From: JALORV01 sp963766365
GTDB lineage: Bacteria > Pseudomonadota > Gammaproteobacteria > Burkholderiales > Burkholderiaceae_F
Direction: 5' to 3'
Length of the DNA stretch: 64,000 nt
NCBI GenBank assembly: GCA_963766365.1
Contig: CAVXZK010000003.1
Span: 248,001-312,000, forward strand
Within the stretch, counting starts at the first letter, position 1; every line of letters starts with the position of its first letter. Both the position numbers and the translations under genes were made by a program. Positions 17,873 to 24,810 of this stretch are shown here, one piece after another. The notes beneath the pieces are model-generated. The model worked only from the letters and a program-made list of their open reading frames with translations. It was not told the DNA's origin and did not search any database.

Positions 17873-18598
17873 CTATTCCTCGAGCGCCGCGGTCGTGTAG
17901 ACCTGCTGCACGTCGTCGAGATCGTCGAGCGCGTCGATCAGCTTCTGCATTCTTTCCGCGTCCTCGCCGGTGAGCACCGTCTCGGCCAGCGGCTTCATCG
18001 TGACTTCGGCCAGTTCTGGCTTGAGGCCTGCCTTGTCGATGGCTTCACGTACCGCTTCGAATTCGTTCGGCGCGGTGATCACCTCGATCGTGCCGTCCTC
18101 GTTGGTGACGATGTCCTCGGCGCCGGCATCGAGCGCCGCGTCCATCACCGTCTCTTCCGACGTGCCGGGCGCAAACACCAGCTGTCCGCAATGCTTGAAG
18201 TTGAAGGCGACGGAACCGTCGGTGCCGAGGTTGCCACCGTGCTTCGACAGCGCGTGACGCACCTCGGCGACGGTGCGGGTCCGGTTGTCGGTCATGCAGT
18301 CGATCATCAGCGCGGCACCGCCGATGCCGTAGCCCTCGTAGCGGATCTCCTCGTAGCTCGCCCCTTCGAGCCTGCCGGCGCCACGCTGGATCGCGTTGGT
18401 GAGCTTGTCCTTCGGAACGTTGCCGAGCCGCGCCTTGTCGAGCGCGAGTCGCAGCCGCGGATTCATCGACGGGTCGGGTCCGCCGTCACGGGCTGCGACG
18501 GTCACCTCACGGATGATCTTGGTCCAGAGTGAACCGCGTTTGGCGTCCTGGCGGTTCTTGCGGTGCTGGATGTTGGCCCATTTTGAATGGCCGGCCAT
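17873..18598 (-). CDS. YebC/PmpR family transcriptional regulator
   Basis: 241 residues starting MAGHSKWANIQHRKNRQDAKRG, the family's invariant N-terminus, with EVRYEGYGIGGAALMIDCMTDN-like and KHGGNLGTDGSVAFNF segments in the middle. Members bind DNA in some species; some recent work links them to translation of proline-rich sequences, which would suit the poly-proline proteins in this window (inference). First gene of the minus-strand housekeeping run, divergent from the HerA-like gene. Confidence 0.9.
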   Translation of the reverse strand: MAGHSKWANIQHRKNRQDAKRGSLWTKIIREVTVAARDGGPDPSMNPRLRLALDKARLGNVPKDKLTNAIQRGAGRLEGASYEEIRYEGYGIGGAALMIDCMTDNRTRTVAEVRHALSKHGGNLGTDGSVAFNFKHCGQLVFAPGTSEETVMDAALDAGAEDIVTNEDGTIEVITAPNEFEAVREAIDKAGLKPELAEVTMKPLAETVLTGEDAERMQKLIDALDDLDDVQQVYTTAALEE

Positions 18599-18710
18599 GG
18601 TGGGGCTCGAAAGCGCAAGCGTGGAAAGGATTGCAGTCTAGCGGACGGCCAGGCGCGGTCCGCGTCACCGCCATTGGCTAGACTGCGGCTGGCATCGAGG
18701 GGAAGAAATC

Positions 18711-20253
18711 ATGAGCGAACCGCTGATAATCGCCATGGCCGGCGATACCGAGCTCGCGCTGCTGCCGGCGCTGGCGAACCGTCACGGTTGCATCACCGGC
18801 GCCACCGGCACCGGGAAGACGGTCACGCTGCAGAAGCTGGCCGAGAGTCTTTCACGCATCGGCGTGCCGGTATTCATGGCCGACGTGAAAGGTGACCTCA
18901 CCGGCATCGCCAAGGCCGGCGCTCTCAGCGACAAGATGAAGAAGCGCCTGGACGAGCACCGGCTGCCCGAGCCGCAGTGGGGCGCGTGCCCGGTCACGCT
19001 CTGGGACGTCTGGGGCGAGCAGGGCCACCCGGTCCGGGCGACCGTCTCCGACATGGGGCCGTTGCTGCTGGCGCGCCTGCTCGGGCTCAACGAGACGCAG
19101 GAGGGCGTGCTTTCGATCGTCTTCAAGGTCGCCGACGACAACGGCCTGCTGCTGCTCGATCTCAAGGACCTGCGTTCCATGGTGCAGTTCATCGGCGATA
19201 ACGCGGCGAAGATCAAGACCGAGTACGGCAACGTCTCGTCGGCCTCGATCGGCGCGATCCAGCGCGGCCTGCTGCAGATCGAGGAGCAGGGCGGTGACCG
19301 GTTCTTCGGCGAGCCGATGCTCAACATCGACGACCTGATGCAGACCGTCGACGGCAAGGGGGTGGTCAACATCCTCGCAGCCGACAAGCTGATGAACAGC
19401 CCGCGGCTGTATTCGACGTTCCTGCTGTGGCTGCTGTCGGAACTGTTCGAGAACCTGCCCGAGGTCGGCGACCGCGACAAACCCAAGCTGGTGTTCTTCT
19501 TCGACGAGGCACATCTGCTGTTTTCGGAGGCGCCGCCCGCGCTGCTCGAGAAGGTCGAGCAGGTCGTGCGCCTGATCCGTTCAAAGGGGGTTGGCGTCTT
19601 CTTCGTCACGCAGAACCCGCTCGACATTCCGGAGAAGGTGCTGGGCCAGCTGGGCAACCGCGTCCAGCATGCGTTGCGCGCGTTCACGCCGCGCGACCAG
19701 AAGGCCGTGAAGTCGGTGGCCGAGACGATGCGGGCGAATCCGAAGGTCGATGCAGCCAAGGCGATCACCGAACTCGGCGTCGGCGAGGCGCTCGTCTCGT
19801 TCCTCGACGCCAAGGGCACACCGGGCATCACCGAGCGCGCCTGGGTGCTCGCCCCCGGTTCGCAGATCGGGCCGATCACGCCGGAGGATCGCAGGAAGCT
19901 CGTCGCCGGCTCGGTGGTGGCTGGCACCTACGACAAGGTTGTCGACCGCGACTCTGCACACGAACAGCTGAAGGCGCGTGCCGGTGGGGGAGAGACGCTG
20001 CCCGCCGGCAAGGGCGGCTGGTACAGCGACGACTTCCGGAGGGCAGGCGGCAGGTGGCACATCCGGCGGTGGCTTCATGGACGGCCTGAGCGACATCCTG
20101 TTCGGGTCGACGGGTCCGCGCGGCGGCAAGCGCGAGGGCATGGTGGAAGCCGCGGCCAAGAGCGCGGCGCGCTCGGTGGGGTCATCGCTGGCGCGCGAGA
20201 TCACGCGCGGCATGCTGGGCGGCTTGCTGGGAGGCTCCAAACGCCGGCGCTGA
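18711..20253 (+). CDS. HerA-like/DUF853 (YjgR) ATPase (one-base frameshift near the end)
   Basis: A RecA-fold ATPase of the HerA/FtsK superfamily. Walker A is GATGTGKTVT near residue 27, Walker B KLVFFFDEAHLLF near residue 262, followed by GVGVFFVTQNPLDIPEKV (sensor region). Good ribosome site GAGGGGAAG before ATG 18711. The written frame continues to 20309 with a non-conserved tail; dropping one base near 20031 gives a Gly-rich linker and then MDGLSDILFGSTGPRGGKREG and LGGLLGGSKRRR, the proper YjgR ending at 20253. The cellular role of this family is unknown; DNA processing is suspected from the fold. Confidence 0.85.
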
Positions 20254-20309
20254 CGCTCCGGCGGACGATGGACGCCGCGAAGTCATCAGGCGACCCGCTG
20301 CACGACTGA

Positions 20310-20766
20310 ATGGTGATCGACTGGTCCGTAATCGAGGCCTGGCCGCTGGCGGACGCGATTCGCCGGTCGGTGTGGGCCTATCCGCTGCTTGAAACCCTGC
20401 ACATTGCAGCGTTCGCCACGCTCGTGGGCAGTCTGCTGGTTCTCGAACTGCGTGTATTCGGTGCGCAAGCCGACACTCTCGCACGTAGCGCTTGGCCGCC
20501 TGGTGGTGCGCATTGCCGTCCCTGCGTTCGCGACGGCGGCTTTGGCGGGTTCCTTGCTCTTCATCTCCGATGCCGTGCAGCTTGCCGCCAATCCTGCTTT
20601 CCGGGTGAAGCTGGTATTGATCCTGATGGCGCTCGCGAATGCCGTCGTGTTTCATGCACGCGATTCGTTGCGGCGACATGACCGCATCGCGCGATGGCAG
20701 GCCGGCCTGTCGCTTGCCCTCTGGTTCGCCGTCATCGCGTCCGGCCGCATGATTGCCTATATCTGA
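20310..20766 (+). CDS. DUF6644-like small membrane protein (one-base frameshift)
   Basis: The first frame gives MVIDWSVIEAWPLADAIRRS and YPLLETLHIAAFATLVGSLL, and the second gives SHVALGRLVVRIAVPAFATAALAGSLLFIS through RWQAGLSLALWFAVIASGRM. Joined by removing one base near 20475 they make about 151 residues with four membrane helices, like the DUF6644 family often found beside DUF6152 genes; here too the next gene is of that type. 457 bases is 152 codons plus one. Function unknown. Confidence 0.65.
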
Positions 20767-20791
20767 TCTCAACCTTCCATTAGGAATTGCC

Positions 20792-21259
20792 GTGATTCAT
20801 CGCCGTCACCTCGTTCTCGCCGCGTTGGCGCTCGCTGCTGCGCCAGTTCTCGGACATCATGGCTGGTCCAGTTTCGACCAGGACAAGCCGCTTTACCTCG
20901 CCGGAACTGTGAAGTCCGTGCGCTGGCAGAACCCGCACGCCGAGTTCGTGCTCACCGTGCCGGCCGGGCTCGTCGTTCCGGCCGATCTGGCCAGTCGGAA
21001 GGCGCCGTCGCAGAGTCAGTCAGTCGACAGTGGCGGCATCTTCCGGAAGGCGATCGTTCCCGCCAAGGCCGCCGGTGACTGGGAGGTCGAACTTGCGCCG
21101 CTGTCGCGCATGTCGGCATGGAGCGTCACCGAGCTCAAGCCCGGCGATCGCGTGGAGGTTATCGGCTATGCGCTGGCCGGCGGTGACCAGCGCGTGTTCC
21201 GTGTCGAATACCTGATGGTCGGCGGCAAGATCTACGGACTTCGCTCGAGTCCTCAGTAA
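20792..21259 (+). CDS. DUF6152-like exported protein
   Basis: About 155 residues from GTG 20792, chosen because AGGA lies six bases before it and it yields a clean signal peptide (IHRRHLVLAALALAAAPVLG) cleaved before HHGWSSFDQDKPLYL. The mature part begins with the HHGW motif and has GTVKSVRWQNPHAEFVL and DRVEVIGYALAGG, as in the DUF6152 family of small periplasmic beta-barrel (OB-like) proteins. Function unknown; the leading His pair could bind metal (inference). Follows the DUF6644-like gene by 25 bp, so likely one operon. Confidence 0.7.
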   Translation: MIHRRHLVLAALALAAAPVLGHHGWSSFDQDKPLYLAGTVKSVRWQNPHAEFVLTVPAGLVVPADLASRKAPSQSQSVDSGGIFRKAIVPAKAAGDWEVELAPLSRMSAWSVTELKPGDRVEVIGYALAGGDQRVFRVEYLMVGGKIYGLRSSPQ

Positions 21260-21260
21260 G

Positions 21261-21285
21261 CCATTGCCGGACTGTTCGGCCAATG
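21261..21285 (+). terminator. hairpin after the DUF6152-like gene
   Basis: CCATTGCCG, a seven-base loop, then CGGCCAATGG pairs over nine base pairs with one bulged C, starting one base after the stop at 21259. There is no T-tract, so it is a weak terminator candidate or mRNA 3' end stabiliser. Confidence 0.35.
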
Positions 21286-22237
21286 GAGAAGCGAGCAGCG
21301 AGGCGCCGCGACGGTCAAACGCAATTCGGGCACTTACTGGGGGCGCTTCAGCGCGGAAATCGCTCGCCGAATGACGCTGATCGCTGCCGGCAGCGCGATG
21401 CAGTTCGACCGCGACGTCCGTGGCGGCTCCGACTAGTCTCGTTAGCGGATCGATTCCCGGGGCCCTCCCGCTCAGAGAATCCTGCTTAACGCCTCGGTAT
21501 TCGGCGCCGTGCCAGAGCCCGCCGATCAGCATCGTCAGCAGCAGGTTCCGGTAGCGCCCCGCGCTCGATGTGCGATTGCCGCCGACGGCGATGTAGACGT
21601 AGTCGCGCAGGAAGCGCGACAGCGTAATGTGCCAGCGCCGCCAGAAGTCGATGATGCTGCTCGCCTTGTACGGCGAGCAGAAATTCAGCGGCAAGATGAT
21701 GCCGAACATGCGCGACGCGCCGAGCGCCATGTCCGTGTAGCCGGAGAAGTCGAAGTAGATCTGGAACGTGTACGCGAGCGCTGCGCCCCAGGCCTCGAGC
21801 AAAGTCAACGGCGTGCCGGCGGCGGCCGCGCTGAAGGCCGGCGTGGCGAAGCCAGCCATGTCGTCGGCGATCACCGTCTTCTTGAACAGGCCGAGAATGA
21901 ACATCGTCAGGCCTACGGCGATGTTGTCCCAGTTGAGCCGGTAGGTCGCGCGCTGATCGAACTGCGGCATCATTTCCTTGTGGTGCAGGATGGCCCGGCG
22001 AGTGCGCCGGGTGTCTCGTTTGATGCGCAATGGCTGCTCGCGCGTCGACAGCTCGTTCGCAACCGTGAGAATCTCCCTCTCGCTTGACGCGCGTGGATAG
22101 GCAAGGGACGGGATGCAGTTCACGATTGTCTCCGAGAAAAATTGGCGAGGCCAAGACCGGTGGGTCCATCAGGTCGAGAGTTGCACAGGGCGAGGGCCCA
22201 TCCTGCACCGCGTGGACAGCCGCGGACGAGTCCAGGC
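21286..22237. other. decayed gene-poor stretch
   Basis: Nearly 1 kb with no intact gene. It holds an internal fragment of an AlgI-type acyltransferase on the minus strand (21503-21991, listed separately), a plus-strand reading frame ending at 21436 whose tail (TLIAAGSAMQFDRDVRGGSD) looks protein-like but is not recognised, another unrecognised plus-strand tail ending at 22087 (FDAQWLLARRQLVRNRENL), and a possible small gene at 22113-22241. It looks like debris from deletions or old transfers. Confidence 0.5.
21503..21991 (-). pseudogene. MBOAT/AlgI-type O-acyltransferase, internal fragment
   Basis: About 163 residues match the middle of AlgI-like membrane-bound O-acyltransferases: HHKEMMPQFDQRATYR, FILGLFKKTVIADDMAGFA, IYFDFSGYTDMALGASRMFGI, then DFWRRWHITLSRFLRDYVYI and GGLWHGA, which includes the catalytic His. 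Roughly the first third and the last third of the protein are missing, and reading continues at both ends into unrelated sequence. Intact members O-acetylate exported polysaccharides such as alginate. The motifs are still well kept, so the loss is recent. Confidence 0.8.
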
Positions 22238-22241
22238 ATGA
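22113..22241 (+). CDS. possible 42-residue leader ORF
   Basis: An ATG at 22113 preceded by AGGGACGGG opens a 42-codon frame (starting MQFTIVSEKNWRGQDRWVHQ) whose TGA overlaps the next gene's ATG as ATGA. The coupling geometry is suggestive, since the downstream TonB-like gene has no good ribosome site of its own. No homology recognised; codon pattern alone cannot settle it. Confidence 0.22.
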   Translation: MQFTIVSEKNWRGQDRWVHQVESCTGRGPILHRVDSRGRVQA

Positions 22242-23722
22242 ACGCTGAACGCAGGCGGCAGACCCTCGCACTCCTGCTTTCTTTGCTGTTTCACGCGCTG
22301 CTGCTGAGCCTGATCTTCGGTGGCGAGGGACTCGGGCCTCCCGGCTTCGCCTTCCCCTGGCGAGAGCGACGGATCGAGGCGCCCACTCTGCGGGTCATGT
22401 TGGTTCCGCGGCGCGTCGAGGCCGGCGAGCCGTTGCAGAAAGTGCCAGTCGAGCGGTCTGCTGCCGATAGGCCGACGGCGAGGCCATCCGCGCCTGCTGC
22501 GGTGGTGATACGGCCGGCAGCAGTGCCGATCGTGCAGCCGACCGGTCCGAAGGCAACAGTCGATCGAACGCCGGAGTCTGCGACCAGCGCGGCTCCTGCC
22601 AGGAAAGCACCTGCGCGCGTCGATCCGTCCGGTGACGCGGCGCCCCCGGCGATTCCCGCGCCGCCGGTGATCGCCGTTGCGCGGCCCGATGTGGCACCGG
22701 AGTTCGTGCCCGCCCCTGCAGCGGTGCCAGAGCCTGCGGTCGCGGCAGCGCCGTATGCCTCGAGCCCGCAGCCTGCCACCCCACCGCTTCGAGAGACTGG
22801 CAACGCCGCGCGGGTAGCCGCTGAACCGGCCGAGCTTGATCGTGCCAGGCAGGAGGCACGACAGCAGGCGGAAGAACTGGAGGCGGCACGGCAGGACGCA
22901 GCCCGTCAAGAAGCGGCACGTCTCGAGGCTGCGCGTCTGGAGGCTGAGCGCGAGGAGGCCGCACGAGAAGCGCGGCAGGAAGCAGCGCGACAGGAGGCGG
23001 CGCGACAGGAGGCAGAGCGCCAGGAAGCAGCGCGCCAGGAAGCAGCACGCCAGGAAGCAGCGCGCCAGGAAGCAGCGCGCCAGGAAGCAGCGCGCCAGGA
23101 AGCAGCGCGCCAGGAAGCAGCGCGCCAGGAAGCAGCGCGCCAGGAAGCAACGCGCCAGGAAGCAGCGCGCCAGGAAGCAACGCGCCAGGAGGCCGCACGG
23201 CAGGAAACCGCGCGCCAGGAGGCCGCACGGCAGGAAGCAGCACGGACAGCGGAAAGACGGGAAGAAAGACTTAGGGCAATCGGCCGACAGCTGGACGAGG
23301 AAGCCGGCCGGCGCGATGCGGCGTCGGCCGCTGCGCGCCAGACGCCTTTGCTCCCACTCTCGTTAAGCAGCGCACGCCGAGGCAGGCTGTTGGGTCGCAC
23401 CGACTCCAACGCGGAGCTCGTGCGCTACGCGGAAGCCTGGGCCCGGAAGATCGAGCTCAACATGACAGTAGACATGGTCCGCGAGGTGGCGAAGCAGCCT
23501 CACAGGAACCCGATGGTGACGGTGGCCATTCGCAGCGACGGATCCGTCGAATCGGTGACGTTCGTTGTCTCCAGTGGAGTAGCCGAAATCGACGAAGCGG
23601 TACGTCGCATTGTGCAGAGCCAGTTGCCTTACCAGGCCTTCCCTCCGGCACTGGCCCGCGAGTTCGATGTGATCGAAATCCGCCGGACCTGGCACTTCGA
23701 CGTGGCCGTCCGGTTGTACTGA
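22238..23722 (+). CDS. TonB/TolA-like protein with RQEAA repeat rod
   Basis: 494 residues. An N-terminal anchor (RRRQTLALLLSLLFHALLLSLIFGG) is followed by a Pro/Ala-rich periplasmic stretch (about 40-200), a charged alpha-helical rod (about 205-375) including 18 consecutive five-residue RQEAA-type units, and a TonB_C domain (about 390-490) with YAEAWARKIELNM, PMVTVAIRSDGSVESVTFV and ALAREFDVIEIRRTWHFD. This is the plan of TolA/TonB: inner membrane anchor, spanning rod, outer-membrane partner domain. No exbB/exbD or tolQR neighbour, so it presumably borrows motor proteins encoded elsewhere. Confidence 0.8.
   Translation: MNAERRRQTLALLLSLLFHALLLSLIFGGEGLGPPGFAFPWRERRIEAPTLRVMLVPRRVEAGEPLQKVPVERSAADRPTARPSAPAAVVIRPAAVPIVQPTGPKATVDRTPESATSAAPARKAPARVDPSGDAAPPAIPAPPVIAVARPDVAPEFVPAPAAVPEPAVAAAPYASSPQPATPPLRETGNAARVAAEPAELDRARQEARQQAEELEAARQDAARQEAARLEAARLEAEREEAAREARQEAARQEAARQEAERQEAARQEAARQEAARQEAARQEAARQEAARQEAARQEAARQEATRQEAARQEATRQEAARQETARQEAARQEAARTAERREERLRAIGRQLDEEAGRRDAASAAARQTPLLPLSLSSARRGRLLGRTDSNAELVRYAEAWARKIELNMTVDMVREVAKQPHRNPMVTVAIRSDGSVESVTFVVSSGVAEIDEAVRRIVQSQLPYQAFPPALAREFDVIEIRRTWHFDVAVRLY
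22973..23242 (+). repeat. 15-bp coding tandem repeat, 18 units
   Basis: Eighteen head-to-tail 15-bp units encode RQEAA with variants RQEAE, RQEAT and RQETA. Units 4-11 are almost identical in DNA (CGCCAGGAAGCAGCG, differing by a base), while flanking units vary, which fits recent expansion by slippage or unequal exchange at the centre. Five-residue periodicity with alternating Arg/Glu favours a single stable alpha-helix over a heptad coiled coil. Length is likely to vary between strains. Confidence 0.9.
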
Positions 23723-23821
23723 TCGGGCAATGACAGTCTTGGGGTGGTGCAGGTCGCGGGTCGTCCGCTCGGCGATCGCCCGACCGCGGTGTCCTGATGA
23801 CGACTCGTCGTCGCCAATACG

Positions 23822-24121
23822 CTAGGGCATTGCGGCGACGTGGCTCCGGGCGTCCTGCACCACGAGGTGCACGAACTGCAGCTTCGCCACTACCGGGCGG
23901 GACATCACGAACGGGTAGAAGTCGAGTTGCCCCATGCTGCGGGCCAGTTCGTTAAGCACCATCGTCAGCTCGATCCAGCCGTTGAGCAGGTAGAGAAACC
24001 GGTCGGCGTCGGGGTCGTCCGGTGCGTACAAATCGGCCCGCGTGAACGGTTCTGCGTCCGTCTCCAGGTCGTCGGCCTCCAACAGTGTCGTACAGGCTTT
24101 CCAATCCGGGGTCCACGAGGC
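23822..24121 (-). pseudogene. putative zinc-binding metallopeptidase, C-terminal fragment
   Basis: About 99 residues resemble the C-terminal end of the putative zinc-binding metallopeptidase family (Peptidase_Mx type): LLNGWIELTMVLNELARSMGQLDFYPFVMSRPVVAKLQFVHLVV. The catalytic HExxH part is absent and the frame upstream runs into antisense of the hemerythrin gene. It lies 55 bp downstream of that gene on the same strand. A gene trimmed by a deletion is the simplest explanation. Confidence 0.5.
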
Positions 24122-24176
24122 GTGCGATGGCGTGTCGCAGGATAGTCGTTCGCGACCGAGCAATGACGTGTCTTCG

Positions 24177-24728
24177 TTACGCCTGCGGCTCGATCGTCCA
24201 GTCGAGCCCGCGGCGCTCGGCCATCGCGCGGCCGACGGCAGTCCAGTCGGCGGGGCGGAGTGCACGCTTGAGCGCCGGCAGCACGACTGTCTCTTCCGCC
24301 TCGATGTGAGCGTCGTACGTGGATGCGAAGCGCGACACCAGCGTCGCGTCCAGCGCTGCATGCTGGCCCGCGCTGATGCGCGCGAGCACGGGGTCGAGTT
24401 CGCGCCACAGCGCGGCCATCGCAAGGTGTTCGGCCTCGATGCGCTCGAGCACGGCCAGGGTCGCGGCGTCGGTGCCGCGCTCGCGCAACCGGGGAAACAT
24501 GTCGACCTCCTCGTCCTCGTGGTGGCGTGGCGCGGCCTCGTTGAAGTAGCGGCGGATCGATGCCGCGCCCACTTGCGCTTCGTCGTCGGCCCCGCTCGTC
24601 TCCACGTGCGCCTTCAACCGCCCGAGCAGGGCGGCGAAGCGGCGCACGCGCTGGTGGCAGCCGAGCCACATCTCAATCGGCTCGTCGAAGCTGGCGCCGG
24701 GGCTGCGAAACTCGATCGTCGATGTCAT
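24177..24728 (-). CDS. hemerythrin-like HHE-domain protein
   Basis: 183 residues of four-helix-bundle hemerythrin type. Likely diiron ligands are in CHQRVRRF, the HHEDEEVDMFPRL motif, EAEHLAMAAL and YDAHIEAEETVVLP. ATG 24728 is preferred to TTG 24734 because AAGG lies seven bases before it. Such proteins bind O2, NO or iron. It closes the nitrate-respiration run, 82 bp after the narK1K2 fusion, so a role in NO or oxygen handling during denitrification is a reasonable inference. Resembles the DnrN/YtfE repair group only loosely. Confidence 0.75.
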   Translation of the reverse strand: MTSTIEFRSPGASFDEPIEMWLGCHQRVRRFAALLGRLKAHVETSGADDEAQVGAASIRRYFNEAAPRHHEDEEVDMFPRLRERGTDAATLAVLERIEAEHLAMAALWRELDPVLARISAGQHAALDATLVSRFASTYDAHIEAEETVVLPALKRALRPADWTAVGRAMAERRGLDWTIEPQA

Positions 24729-24810
24729 GGGCAAGCCTTACGGAGGGTCTACCGCGGGTTGGACCGCCGAAAACCCCAACCGATCTCCCACGGATGCGTC
24801 GAATTGCTTC

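Noticed and set aside
22973..23242. Regular short repeats that could be mistaken for a CRISPR array
   Set aside because: The units are 15 bp, contiguous without spacers, in frame, and encode a continuous RQEAA helix in a TonB-like protein.
23771..23780. GGCGATCGCC palindrome, identical to the cyanobacterial HIP1 sequence
   Set aside because: A single copy in a GC-rich convergent gap is expected by chance and the genome is clearly not cyanobacterial.
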